A stretch of DNA of 64,000 nt from Rhizobium laguerreae (GTDB taxonomy: Bacteria > Pseudomonadota > Alphaproteobacteria > Rhizobiales > Rhizobiaceae): NCBI RefSeq assembly GCF_002008165.1, contig NZ_MRDM01000002.1, forward strand, positions 124,001-188,000, written 5' to 3'. Positions 26,308-35,375 of the stretch are shown here, one piece after another (the first letter of the stretch is position 1; every line of letters begins with the position of its first letter). The translations under genes and the position numbers were made by a program. Under the pieces are notes generated by a model. The model saw nothing but the letters and a program-made list of their open reading frames with translations, made no database searches and was not told where the DNA came from.

Positions 26308-26763
26308 GGCTATGAGTCTTCCGCCGGTCAGCATTCGTCGTCTAGAGCGGTAGGTCGGGTATGCCACGGGGCTGCCATTCGACTTGATGGCTGCCAACAA
26401 CCGAGCATACAGCTCGATGGCGAAAACCGATTTCAAGAAGAAAATATAGGTGACACGAACCCGGATGGGTTGCGCGTCCTTTCCCCCGGACCAGGATGAT
26501 TTTACGCCGGGTCGGCTAGACGAGTGATAGCGATCCTAGCACGCCAGACTATTGACCAAAATGCTTCCACATTTTCTTGCGATATAAACTGGGCCTCCGG
26601 CTTCGCCGGATGTTTGCGCTCTCCAGTATACCAGGGGAAAACCAGAGAATTTTCGAAGGTCAGCATTTGTTAATATGAATAATGCGGACGGCTCGCCCGC
26701 AGAAGCGGTATCGTATAATGAAACATCATCGGGCTAACCCGATTCGAGATAGGGATTGCGGCA
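26308..26763. other. Intergenic region after the polysaccharide locus
   Basis: About 455 bases. It contains a degenerate match (26386-26415) to 15094-15123 and two short hairpins (TCCGGC/GCCGGA near 26600; ATCGGG/CCCGAT near 26730). No gene or terminator with a T run is clear. Confidence 0.4.
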
Positions 26764-27264
26764 GTGAACTCTTCACGCTTTCTTCAATCAGTCGCCGAAG
26801 CCGAATCCCATGATACACGCTTAAATTTCGCGCGCGCCGCGATTTTTCAGCTGTATAGTGCTTGCCTGCCGACCGGTTCTGCGCCGGCTCAGTTTTCCGT
26901 CGAACTCACCCTATCTGAACAACAAGCAGTCACGCTTGTCGTCCGGCCGGTTGTCAATAGTATCGAGGCACTTGGCGGGCTTGTGAAATCCCTGTTTTCG
27001 ACAAAGGCGGAGACCGTACTGCGAGCCGTCCCATGCAGGGTGGAGGATAAGCTTGGATCCGGCATTGGATTGATGCTTTTCGTCGACGACGAGCCGATGA
27101 TTACCATCGGATCGCTCGCCGATAATAGCGGACTGTTTCTCCGCCAGATCGAGCCCGCATCCAGGAACACGTCCGGGGTTGCCACAATCGGCACGGTGGT
27201 AGGCCAACGACTTGCCAGTGTGGTTCCTATTCCGACTGGATCTCTCCAGCGTAAGCCAAAATAA
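26764..27264 (+). CDS. Protein of unknown function, 166 aa
   Basis: Starts with GTG (NSSRFLQSVAEAESHDTRLN). The middle looks beta-rich (FSVELTLSEQQAVTLVVRPV, then IGLMLFVDDEPMITIGSLAD), without signal peptide or membrane segment. Codon use is less GC-rich than in the locus before it. I recognise no family. It is possibly an accessory gene; only about 15 bases separate it from the oxidoreductase fragment downstream. Confidence 0.4.
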   Translation: MNSSRFLQSVAEAESHDTRLNFARAAIFQLYSACLPTGSAPAQFSVELTLSEQQAVTLVVRPVVNSIEALGGLVKSLFSTKAETVLRAVPCRVEDKLGSGIGLMLFVDDEPMITIGSLADNSGLFLRQIEPASRNTSGVATIGTVVGQRLASVVPIPTGSLQRKPK

Positions 27265-27278
27265 CGGGCTCTGAGCAA

Positions 27279-27425
27279 TCAAGGTATCAGCAGGATACTG
27301 CCCGCCGAGCGTCCGGATTCGATCTCTTCGTGCGCCTTCGCAACATCGGCCAAACGATATTCGGCACCGATCTGCGAAACGGGCGTGAGGCAAGGATGGC
27401 CGGTGCTCGATCTCTGCCGCATCAC
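27279..27425 (-). pseudogene. C-terminal fragment of a quinone oxidoreductase (MDR family)
   Basis: The frame ending at 27279 reads EYRLADVAKAHEEIESGRSAGSILLIP, the exact type of C-terminus found in zinc-free NAD(P)H:quinone oxidoreductases (compare HRLLEEG…VGKVMLRVG of the intact gene at 49742). Upstream it fades, and at 27427 the penicillin-binding-protein gene takes over on the same strand. Only 30-50 residues of the roughly 325 are left, so this is a gene fragment at a rearrangement border. Confidence 0.7.
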
Positions 27426-27426
27426 A

Positions 27427-29712
27427 TCACTTTTCACAAAGCCGTCGGCCGCCGGAATATGGCTGATAAGTACAATCGGACGGCCGAAATGAGCGGTAAC
27501 TGCGCGAACAGGCGGTGATGTTACAGGACAGGGGTGCGCCTTGACCATCGACTACTGCTTCGGCCGATCGCATTCCGTTCAGAGTCGGTTCGGTCGTTGC
27601 CTCACGCATGAAGTCCCGCCAGATATGCGCTGGCAGGTCGCCGCCCGTCACCCCCTTCATCGGCGCGTCATCATCATTGCCAACCCAGACACCGACGACG
27701 AGCGCTTCCGTGAATCCGACGAACCAGGCATCACGATTGTTCTGGCTCGTGCCGGTCTTACCGGCCGCAAACGTGCCAGGATCTGCCCCACGTCCAGTGC
27801 CGCGCTCGACCACCAACTGCAGCAGGCCGAGGAGGTCGGACTGGTAGGGCGAAAGATCGACATTCGGCTTTGCTTGTGAGCCAACTCGAAACGTCGTGGG
27901 CTGTCCTGCCGCCTGAAAGTCGATGATGCCCCACGGCCTGACAGGTGCCCTGCCGAGTTGGACGGACGCATAGGCGCTGGTGAGGTTAAGCAGATTTACT
28001 TCCGATGTGCCAAGCGCCAAAGACGGCGTGTTTGCCAGTGGCGCATCGATGCCGAGTTCACGCGCTGCGGCAATCACATTGTCCAGTCCTACCTCTTCGG
28101 CAAGCGCCACTGACGCGGCATTGAGCGATCGCGCGAATGCCTCGGCAAGCGTTACCCAGCCGCGATAATTGCCACCGGAATTTTCTGGCGACCAGCCATT
28201 GATGTCAATTGGCGCGTCCGGAACTTGGTCAGACAAGGTGAGCCCAGCCTTCAATGCTGCGTAATAGACGAATAGCTTGAAGGTGGAACCCGGCTGGCGC
28301 ATCGCAGTGACGGCGCGGTTGAACTGGCTTGCCTTGTAGTCGCGCCCTCCAACCATCGCTACGACCGCGCCGTCGGGCGTCATCGCGACCAAGGCGGCTT
28401 GCGACGCAACGACGGTCTTTCCTTCACTGTCCAGGGCTCTATTCACGAGCCTTTCGGCGATCTGCTGCAACCGCGGCACCAACGTGGTGCGCACCGTCGT
28501 CGAACCTGGCGAGGAACCGGCGATTTCGCTTGCTTGCGGCGAAATCCAGTCGGCAAACCAGCTTCCGGAGCGCGGCGTGGGCGTCGTTGGGTGCAGCCTG
28601 GCAAAGCTGGTCTTGGCTTCCGCCGCCTGTGGCTCGGTGATCTTGCCATTGGCTGCCATCGCGTCGAGAACGACCAAGGTGCGCTGCCGGGCACGTTCGA
28701 AATTGTCGATGGGATTCCATTGGCTCGGCGCCCGCAGCAACCCCGCCAGCATCGCCGACTCCGGCAGGTTGAGGGCGCCGATGTCCTTGTTGAAATAGAT
28801 GCGCGCAGCGGCAGGCATGCCGGTGGCGCCCGCGCCAAGATAGACGCTGTTGAGATAGCGCGTCAGGATTTCCGCCTTGCCGAGCTTCCACTCCAGCCAA
28901 AATGCGATGACGACTTCCTGTATCTTTCGTTTTATGGTTCGGTCGCTGTCGAGGTATTGCAGCTTGATAAGTTGCTGGGTAATCGTGCTGCCACCCTCCA
29001 CCACCGAGCCAGCCTCCAAGTTGCGCAGAAGCGCCCTCCCGATGCCCCTGGGGTCGACGCCGAAATGATCCATGAACCGGCGATCCTCGATCGAAAGGAC
29101 GGCGGCGATCAGATGGGTTGGAAACTGGTCGTATCGAGCATATGGCCCTTGATAAGGTCCCTGTCTTACCAGCGGCGCACCGTCAGCGGTTTCCAGCACG
29201 ACCACCGGCTTTAACGTTCCATCCCGGATTTCGCTCCAGGGCACGTCTTTCAGTGCCCACACCAGGACGCTTCCTACAAGGAGGCAGACAAGCAGGGCCG
29301 ACCCGATAGCGAATTTGCGCCAGCCCGCAATGAACGGAGCGCTTCGTCGACTCTCACGCGGCTTTGATTGCTGACCGCGTCCCACTTTCACCAAAGCACT
29401 CGTCATCCACTTGTGGGAAGCTGACGCGATTCCGGGTCGCGTCGACCTCAGTTTCGTCCTCCAAAACAATGCGGCCGTCTTGATCTTTGCCAAAGCAGAA
29501 CTTGCCTGCAAATCTTGGCGCAGCGCACGCAACAGAGTCCAGGCGGCCCGTCGAGTTTGGCCGAACGATCCGTGTGGAAGTTGCGGGTCGTCGGCTTGGA
29601 TGTTTCCTGCTAAATCCGAGGCAGCCACTTGCGCTGGCGAATTTGGTGTCTGATTGCGACCCGAGCTCGAGCTGCTAACGCTTTCATCTGAGGATTCGGG
29701 AGAATTGGGCAT
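27427..29712 (-). CDS. Class A penicillin-binding protein (PBP1-type)
   Basis: 761 residues. A 130-residue polar head precedes a membrane anchor at about 133-153 (FAIGSALLVCLLVGSVLVWA). The glycosyltransferase 51 domain has E209 in SIEDRRFMDHFGVD and GGSTITQQ at 240-247. The transpeptidase has S476-T-F-K479, SLN at 529-531 and KTG at 652-654. It polymerises and crosslinks peptidoglycan. The Cys-containing C-terminal tail (CNITACSRSYRSFRPSDCTY) is typical of rhizobial homologues. The long low-complexity N-terminus is unusual. This is an accessory copy beside gene fragments, not part of a division cluster. Confidence 0.88.
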   Translation of the reverse strand: MPNSPESSDESVSSSSSGRNQTPNSPAQVAASDLAGNIQADDPQLPHGSFGQTRRAAWTLLRALRQDLQASSALAKIKTAALFWRTKLRSTRPGIASASHKWMTSALVKVGRGQQSKPRESRRSAPFIAGWRKFAIGSALLVCLLVGSVLVWALKDVPWSEIRDGTLKPVVVLETADGAPLVRQGPYQGPYARYDQFPTHLIAAVLSIEDRRFMDHFGVDPRGIGRALLRNLEAGSVVEGGSTITQQLIKLQYLDSDRTIKRKIQEVVIAFWLEWKLGKAEILTRYLNSVYLGAGATGMPAAARIYFNKDIGALNLPESAMLAGLLRAPSQWNPIDNFERARQRTLVVLDAMAANGKITEPQAAEAKTSFARLHPTTPTPRSGSWFADWISPQASEIAGSSPGSTTVRTTLVPRLQQIAERLVNRALDSEGKTVVASQAALVAMTPDGAVVAMVGGRDYKASQFNRAVTAMRQPGSTFKLFVYYAALKAGLTLSDQVPDAPIDINGWSPENSGGNYRGWVTLAEAFARSLNAASVALAEEVGLDNVIAAARELGIDAPLANTPSLALGTSEVNLLNLTSAYASVQLGRAPVRPWGIIDFQAAGQPTTFRVGSQAKPNVDLSPYQSDLLGLLQLVVERGTGRGADPGTFAAGKTGTSQNNRDAWFVGFTEALVVGVWVGNDDDAPMKGVTGGDLPAHIWRDFMREATTEPTLNGMRSAEAVVDGQGAPLSCNITACSRSYRSFRPSDCTYQPYSGGRRLCEK

Positions 29713-29807
29713 CGATTACCGCGACAAAGCCAACGCACAATGTCCTTTATAGCCGGGTGATGCAGAGTGTTCCACCGCAAAAGGCCCCAACGGTTCCAAG
29801 GAATTTC

Positions 29808-29881
29808 CGGGCTCGATGCCCTCGGGCTGCAAGGCAACGATCTGCGCGTCGAAGGAAGGCCGACTTTCGGCTGGGCGTCGG
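29808..29881 (-). pseudogene. Duplicated internal fragment of cysN
   Basis: About 74 bases here match 32069-32143 inside cysN with a handful of substitutions and a 1-base gap (for example TCTGCGCGTCGAAGG and GGCTGGGCGTCG shared). The matching part of CysN is the segment around EGIEPGKRYW. It lies just after the peroxiredoxin-like stop (29897), and has no function as a gene piece. It records a past duplication or recombination in this stretch. Confidence 0.75.
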
Positions 29882-29896
29882 GCGAGTTTTTGTTTG

Positions 29897-30538
29897 TTAA
29901 TGTGCGACTTGGGAAGCGACCGACATCAATTCCTGGGAATTCGGTGCTTTGAATGTCTGAAGCCCAGCCTCCAGAACTTCTGTGAAGCTCCAGCGTACAA
30001 TGCCCTCCCGGTCGATTAGGAACTGACCGACAAGCTGCCCGTGGTCGGCAGTCATCATCTGCCTATCGGCTTCGGTAATCTGATATCCTTCCTTCTTGTT
30101 GAGAAATTCATTCATCGCCATCACGCCCACAGGCTTGGGCAACTCGCCCGGAAGATCGAACCGTATCGCCATGACGGTGTCGATCCCGACCTCGCGTAAG
30201 CCGAAGGCTTGGTGCGAAGCCCGTACCGGGTCGGAAGCAGCAAGAAGATCGGGCATCGGATGGTAACGGAAATAGAGCCGCGCGCGTTCGACTGGGGTGT
30301 TTACCACCGCCAGGGATTGAACGCCTTTCTCGCGCAGCATCGGGTTGAGATATGCCATGGCCGCGACATGGCGCCGGCAGAACGGACAATGCAGGCCCCG
30401 AAACAAACCTATCAACAATGGGCTGCGGCCACGAAAATCATCAAGTGCGATCTTCCCCTCGCGCGAGATCGCATCAAACACAACGTTCGGGACCCGGTCG
30501 CCCGGTTGTAGCGGATGGTCGACATAGAGCGTGGACAT
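29897..30538 (-). CDS. Peroxiredoxin/AhpC-like thiol protein
   Basis: A 213-residue thioredoxin-fold protein. The FRGRSPLLIGLFRGLHCPFCRRHVAAMAYL segment holds a CPFC redox motif after the beta strand, and later VVNTPVERARLYFRYHP and the Pro-rich strand LLAASDPV give the AhpC/TSA fold. It probably reduces peroxides with external thiols. ATG 30538 is the start because GAGGAGG precedes it; upstream sequence is open but not conserved-looking. There is no partner reductase nearby. Confidence 0.82.
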   Translation of the reverse strand: MSTLYVDHPLQPGDRVPNVVFDAISREGKIALDDFRGRSPLLIGLFRGLHCPFCRRHVAAMAYLNPMLREKGVQSLAVVNTPVERARLYFRYHPMPDLLAASDPVRASHQAFGLREVGIDTVMAIRFDLPGELPKPVGVMAMNEFLNKKEGYQITEADRQMMTADHGQLVGQFLIDREGIVRWSFTEVLEAGLQTFKAPNSQELMSVASQVAH

Positions 30539-31062
30539 GGACAACCTCCTCGCTCGGGGATCAGTCGAGAAAAGGCGCCACGTTAAGTGCTTCGAGGTCG
30601 AGATTGAGCGTTGCAAGGCCTGACCTCTCGTTTTACCGCACCGCCAGGATCCGACCTAAGAATGGCCCCACATCGGCCCGCGGGCAAGCGGAAAACGGCG
30701 AATCGTGAATTGAAAAAGTCCGTTTTCTGCAAACTCTGATTTTTTAGCGGCCGTAGACGCCGACACACAAAATTGAGCGGGGGACCTGCCAATTTTGCGT
30801 TCAAGCAGCGTGGGGCCGCGTAGCGGAAGTGGCACACAGAGCGGCTCGATCACATCGATAAGGGAAAGTCATTGCTGTTGATCACTGCGGCGGTTTGGCC
30901 AGTCGCTTTGAGTTTCTCGCCCTGCGAGTCACAGCACGTCCAGTTTTCGGCGGATTCGTGCCAGTCGCCATCCTACGCCGCACCACCAGTTGTACTGTAA
31001 GAAGTGATTTACCACGCGCGGCATGTTAGCTGATGACGATGAAACCGATGGAGGTAACGCCG
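30539..31062. other. Intergenic interval, nothing recognised
   Basis: About 520 bases between divergent genes. I see no supported gene, no clear terminator and no stress promoter. Overall composition is lower in GC than the cys region. Confidence 0.35.
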
Positions 31063-31401
31063 GTGCCCAGATTTCTTGCGGTCTACACCATGAAACCAGA
31101 AGCCCTCGCGTCGTTCCGAAGCTTGCCTAAAGCCGAGCAGGATGCCGTCGATGCTGCCGGCATACCCCAGTGGTCAGCCTGGGAGGAACATAATGCTGCA
31201 TGCATTCTTGATCGCGGTGGCATGGTGGGCAAAACGACACGCGTGACGAAGGACGGGGTGCAAAAAGCTGAGAACCAGTTCTGTGGCTACCTGGTCGTGG
31301 AGGCGGAAACCGCTGATGCCGCCGCTCGCCTATTCCGGGACCATCCGCACTTCAATGTGTTTCCTGGTGACGGTGTAGATATCATGCCGTTTCTGACTTG
31401 A
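31063..31401 (+). CDS. YCII-related small protein, 112 aa
   Basis: PRFLAVYTMKPEALASFRSLP… ends in FNVFPGDGVDIMPFLT, the ferredoxin-like dimer pattern of YCII/DGPF-type proteins. GTG 31063 is taken as start because GGAGG lies just before it; ATG 31033 gives 10 more residues without a site. Biochemical role unknown. Confidence 0.65.
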   Translation: MPRFLAVYTMKPEALASFRSLPKAEQDAVDAAGIPQWSAWEEHNAACILDRGGMVGKTTRVTKDGVQKAENQFCGYLVVEAETADAAARLFRDHPHFNVFPGDGVDIMPFLT

Positions 31402-31599
31402 AGACGGTCTGGCGAACATCACCGACTTCCGCTTCTCTCACCTGCCTGTTGGAGGCGGCGGAAGTCCGCTAAGGGCCAATAACCGGCGTGAAGAGCTTGC
31501 CGCACCGTCCGAGGATCTGATCAATTTCATCGCTGAAATTTGCGACAGCGCCGTTCGCGAAGACTCCGCCGGGCGCAGCAAGCGGATCCGGCCCTGCAT

Positions 31600-31624
31600 A
31601 AGGGGCCAGCCTTGCTGGCCCCTT
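31600..31624. terminator. 11-bp perfect hairpin after cysN
   Basis: AAGGGGCCAGC (31600-31610) and its exact complement (31614-31624) with a CTT loop, seven bases after the cysN stop. It lacks a long T run, but its position and strength fit the 3' end of the cysHDN transcript. Confidence 0.6.
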
Positions 31625-31631
31625 ACCTATT

Positions 31632-33128
31632 TCAGATATCGCTTGCAGCGCTCGACCAGAGGTCGGCCGCTTCGGCTGCCGTCATGCGCCGTACCTCGGC
31701 CTCATGGCTGCGGCTGGCGAAGAGTTCGCTTGCCATGATCTGCTCGGCAAGGTCGGCCGGAAGCGAGAGGATGACGCGGGCTTCGCCGTTGTGCAGGCCG
31801 CCAAGTTCGGTGCGCTTGCCGGTCACCATGCCGCCGGCGACCGTGTTGTTGGTCTCCGGATCGATCAGGATGAAGGAGCCGGAAAGCCGGTTCTGCTCAT
31901 AGGGGTCGAAGATCGCCGCTTCGTCGAAGACGAGCCGGACTTTGCCGATGGCGTTCATGTAGAGCCGCTGGGCGGCGTTCCAGGCGCCGGTTTTCAGCTC
32001 CAGCTGGCTGAGCGGCTGCACCTGCACGCGCTGACGGCGGCTGCCGCTCTTCAGCCAGTAGCGTTTGCCGGGCTCGATGCCCTCGGGCTGCAGTGCTACG
32101 ATCTGCGCGTCGAAGGCAAGGCCGACCTGCGGCTGGGCGTCGATCGAGACGATCATGTCGCCGCGCGCCACGTCCACCTGGCGGTCGAGCACCAGGGTGA
32201 TCGCGTCGCCGGCAACGGCGGCGTTGCGGACGAGATCGAAGGTAACGATCTTGGAGACATTGGCGACCATGCCCGACGGCAGGATCATGACGCTGTCGCC
32301 CGGCTTGACCGAGCCGCCGGCAACCGTGCCCTGATAGCCGCGGAAGCTTTCGCCCGGACGCGAGACGCGCTGGACGGAAAGGCGGAAGCCGACCGTCTGC
32401 GACGAGCGCACGGTGGCAAGCTCCAGCGTCTCCACCAGCGACGGGCCGGTGTACCAGGGCATGGCGGCCTGGCCGGAATAGACGACGTTTTCGCCCTTCA
32501 GCGCCGACATCGGAATGGCGGTGATCTGCGTGACGCCGAGCGACAGGGCAAACTCGCGGAATTCATGGCTGATCTTGTCGAAGCCGGCGCGGTCGTAGCC
32601 CGTCAGATCGATCTTGTTGACGGCGAGCACGAACTGCTTGATCCCGAGCAGCGAGGCGATCGTGGCGTGGCGGCGCGTTTGTTCCAGAATGCCGAGGCGC
32701 GCATCGACGAGCAGGATGGCGAGATCGGCAGTCGAGGCGCCGGTTGCCATGTTACGGGTATATTGCTCATGGCCGGGCGTGTCGGCGACGATGAAGGAGC
32801 GCTTGTCGGTCGAGAAATAGCGATAGGCGACATCGATGGTGATGCCCTGTTCGCGCTCGGCCTGCAGGCCGTCGAGCAGCAGAGCGAAGTCGGGCAGGCC
32901 GAGGTCGTTCTGCTTGCCGGTGGAATCGCGCTGCAGGGTGGCGGCCTGGTCTTCCTTGACCGCCTTGGTGTCCCAGAGCAGGCGGCCGATCAGGGTCGAC
33001 TTGCCGTCATCGACGCTGCCGCAGGTGATGAGCCGCAGTGGCCTGGTATCGCGCTGGGCCTTGAGCGGCTCGGCGGCGGGCAGGTTGACGACGGTTGCGG
33101 CCGAGACGGCGGTTTGGGCTGCGGTCAT
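31632..33128 (-). CDS. cysN: Sulfate adenylyltransferase subunit 1 (GTPase)
   Basis: 498 residues of the EF-Tu-like GTPase that drives ATP sulfurylase: GSVDDGKS at 37-44, DTPGH at 116-120, NKID at 171-174, then two beta-barrel domains. It ends after the barrels, with no APS-kinase (CysC) domain, so this is CysN, not NodQ/CysNC. With CysD it makes adenosine 5'-phosphosulfate. The start ATG 33128 is one base after the cysD stop (TGA-G-ATG), indicating translational coupling. A 74-base copy of an internal part lies at 29808. Confidence 0.95.
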   Translation of the reverse strand: MTAAQTAVSAATVVNLPAAEPLKAQRDTRPLRLITCGSVDDGKSTLIGRLLWDTKAVKEDQAATLQRDSTGKQNDLGLPDFALLLDGLQAEREQGITIDVAYRYFSTDKRSFIVADTPGHEQYTRNMATGASTADLAILLVDARLGILEQTRRHATIASLLGIKQFVLAVNKIDLTGYDRAGFDKISHEFREFALSLGVTQITAIPMSALKGENVVYSGQAAMPWYTGPSLVETLELATVRSSQTVGFRLSVQRVSRPGESFRGYQGTVAGGSVKPGDSVMILPSGMVANVSKIVTFDLVRNAAVAGDAITLVLDRQVDVARGDMIVSIDAQPQVGLAFDAQIVALQPEGIEPGKRYWLKSGSRRQRVQVQPLSQLELKTGAWNAAQRLYMNAIGKVRLVFDEAAIFDPYEQNRLSGSFILIDPETNNTVAGGMVTGKRTELGGLHNGEARVILSLPADLAEQIMASELFASRSHEAEVRRMTAAEAADLWSSAASDI

Positions 33129-33129
33129 C

Positions 33130-34083
33130 TCAGAAATATCCTTCACGCTTCTTCTTTTCCATGGAGCCGGACTGGTCGCGATCGATGGCGCGGCCCTGGC
33201 GTTCGGACACCGTTGCAATTTCGAGTTCGGCAATCACCTCTTCGAGGGTGGTGGCCTGTGAGCGGATGGCGCCGGTCAGCGGGAAGTCGCCGAGGGTGCG
33301 GAAGCGGATCATGCCTTCCTGGCGGACTTCGCCGGGTAGCAGTTCCAGGCGCGGATCCTCGGCCAGGATCATCATGCCGTCACGCTCGACGAATGGCCGC
33401 TTCTTGGCGTAATAGAGCGGCACCAGCGGAATGTCCTCGGCCTGGATGTAGCGCCAGATATCGACCTCCGTCCAGTTCGACAGCGGGAAGGCGCGCACGC
33501 TCTCGCCCTTGCGGATCATGCCGTTATAGATGTTCCAGAGTTCCGGCCGCTGGTTGCGCGGATCCCAGCGATGATCGGGCGTGCGGAAAGAATAGATGCG
33601 CTCCTTGGCGCGGCTTGCTTCCTCGTCGCGCCGCGCACCGCCGAAAGCCGCGTCGAACTGGCCGGCATCGAGCGCCTGGCGGAGCCCCTCGGTCTTCATG
33701 ATGTCGGTGAAGGCGGCCGATCCATGCGTAAACGGCGTGATGTTTTCAGCCTTGCCGCGCGGATTGATGTGTTCGATCAGATCGAGATCATACTTCTTCG
33801 CGGTCTCGTCGCGGAAGGCGATCATCTCGGAAAATTTCCAGCCGGTGTTCACATGCAGCAGCGGGAAGGGCACGCGGCCGGGATAGAAGGCCTTGCGCGC
33901 CAGGTGCAGCAGCACCGAGGAATCCTTGCCGATCGAATAGAGCATGACGGGACGCTCGAATTCGGCCGCAACCTCGCGGAAGATGTGGATGGACTCGTTT
34001 TCCAGCGCTTTCAGATGCGGGTCGAGCGGCGCCTTGGCGCTCTGCGGATTGCTGAGTTCCGTATCCGGACGGCTATCGGGCAT
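33130..34083 (-). CDS. cysD: Sulfate adenylyltransferase subunit 2
   Basis: 317 residues of the ATP-pyrophosphatase (PP-loop) type, with SIGKDSS at 50-56 and [16 protein letters not shown], the CysD signature. It joins ATP and sulfate to APS with CysN. The C-terminus [13 protein letters not shown] is the normal CysD end. A 113-bp gap separates it from cysH upstream, while cysN follows directly. Confidence 0.95.
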   Translation of the reverse strand: MPDSRPDTELSNPQSAKAPLDPHLKALENESIHIFREVAAEFERPVMLYSIGKDSSVLLHLARKAFYPGRVPFPLLHVNTGWKFSEMIAFRDETAKKYDLDLIEHINPRGKAENITPFTHGSAAFTDIMKTEGLRQALDAGQFDAAFGGARRDEEASRAKERIYSFRTPDHRWDPRNQRPELWNIYNGMIRKGESVRAFPLSNWTEVDIWRYIQAEDIPLVPLYYAKKRPFVERDGMMILAEDPRLELLPGEVRQEGMIRFRTLGDFPLTGAIRSQATTLEEVIAELEIATVSERQGRAIDRDQSGSMEKKKREGYF

Positions 34084-34196
34084 GTGTTACTCCAGACTGT
34101 CGATCCTTTGCGGGTGCCCGCAAAGCAATTCCTTGGCGTTGGCTTCCCCAAGGCTGCGGCGGTCGCCGCGCCCTGATTGGGAAAGCCGTGGGGTGA

Positions 34197-34955
34197 TTAT
34201 TGTGCGGCGATCGCTGCGGCCTCTTCGGCGACATGCAGGCCGCATTCGCGCGTCTCGTCCTGCTCCCACCACCAGCGGCCGGCGCGTTCCGGCTCGCCGG
34301 GCTTGATCGCCCGCGTGCAGGGTTCGCAGCCGATCGAGGGATAACCGCGGGCGTGCAGCGGATTGACTGGCACGCCATTTGCGGAAACGAAGGCTTTGAT
34401 CGCCTCCAGGTCCCAATCGGCGAGCGGATTGACCTTCAAGAGGTGACGTTCGGCGTCGTATTCGGCAAAGGGCGTTTCGGCGCGGTTGGCCGATTGGCCG
34501 CGGCGCAGGCCGGTGACCCAGATCGCAGCACCTTCGAGGGCACGTGCAAGCGGCTTCAGCTTGCGCACGCCGCAACAGGCATGCCGGGCTTCGACGCTCT
34601 CGTAGAAACCGTTGAGGCCGTATTGCGCCGCATAGGCATCGATATCGGCCTTTTCTGGCTCGAAGCGATGGATATGGATGTCGTACTGGCTTTCGGTCTC
34701 GTCGATCAGCGACAGCGTCTCGGCAAACAACCGGCCGGTCTGCAGCGTCGCGATATCGATCGGCAGGCGGTGCGTGCCGATCTCGGCGGTGATCACCTGG
34801 TCCTCGATGCCGAGTGACGTCGTGAACACCACGCGGCCGCCAAGGCCGGAGACCAGCGACAGACGTCCGGCAAGGTCGAGACCTGCCAGTCTGTCGTTCA
34901 GCGCCTCGGCTTCCGCAATCGGCCCTTCTTCCGCAATCGTATTGATAGCAGTCAT
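34197..34955 (-). CDS. cysH: Adenylylsulfate (APS) reductase
   Basis: 252 residues. A PP-loop-like SLGIEDQV is present, and two Cys pairs, C127/C128 (HACCGVRK) and C210/C213 (GCEPC), bind a 4Fe-4S cluster; this identifies the assimilatory APS reductase form rather than the PAPS enzyme. The catalytic Cys is C238 in RECGLH. It reduces APS to sulfite. It is the first gene of cysHDN. Leader and promoter lie in the 420-bp region shared with the divergent Rrf2 gene. Confidence 0.95.
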   Translation of the reverse strand: MTAINTIAEEGPIAEAEALNDRLAGLDLAGRLSLVSGLGGRVVFTTSLGIEDQVITAEIGTHRLPIDIATLQTGRLFAETLSLIDETESQYDIHIHRFEPEKADIDAYAAQYGLNGFYESVEARHACCGVRKLKPLARALEGAAIWVTGLRRGQSANRAETPFAEYDAERHLLKVNPLADWDLEAIKAFVSANGVPVNPLHARGYPSIGCEPCTRAIKPGEPERAGRWWWEQDETRECGLHVAEEAAAIAAQ

Positions 34956-35375
34956 GAGAATCCTGTCCTTTGTTGACGTGAGTATCGCAGTTCACGCATG
35001 GATCGGACAGAAAAAGGGATTTCGAAAGCTGCGGGCGGAGGAGCAAATATCTCTCCGAAGCTGCCGCGATGCAGAAAAGCAGCCGCCTGCGGATGAAAAT
35101 CCACATCGGCAGCTCGAATGTCTATAGAAATAGTAGAGTTACACGCAGCCTGTCAATCCGAAATCTGAAGTGATGCCGAAAATGGTGCAGAAGGCGCGGT
35201 TTTGGCATAAATTAAGCGCGCTTGGCCGAGGGCGAAAAACAAGGCCAAAACGCTTGTCTCTCAAGGCTTTCTCCGGCGCGTTCAAATTCCGTTCATGCTG
35301 GTTGTGCCATAGAGACAAAAGAACTTCTGTAGCGGTGCGAAGATTCGTGCCGTCTGTGTGTGTCGATGGTCAAAA
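34956..35375. other. Divergent control region of cysHDN and the Rrf2 gene
   Basis: 420 bases. It contains an imperfect palindrome CTATAGAAATAGTAG (35122-35136) and AT-rich stretches. I see no SAM-type riboswitch or intrinsic terminator in the cysH leader. Confidence 0.5.
35122..35136. promoter_or_regulatory. Possible Rrf2-type operator
   Basis: CTATAGAAATAGTAG is an AT-rich imperfect palindrome (CTA-N9-TAG outer match) between cysH and the Rrf2 gene. It is a plausible binding site, based on position only. Confidence 0.35.

Noticed and set aside
31704..33701. 665-codon plus-strand open frame opposite cysN and cysD
   Set aside because: It is the antisense shadow of two well-recognised genes; no ribosome site or family sense.
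34956..35375. SAM-type riboswitch in the cysH leader
   Set aside because: No terminator/antiterminator or recognisable riboswitch core seen by eye.
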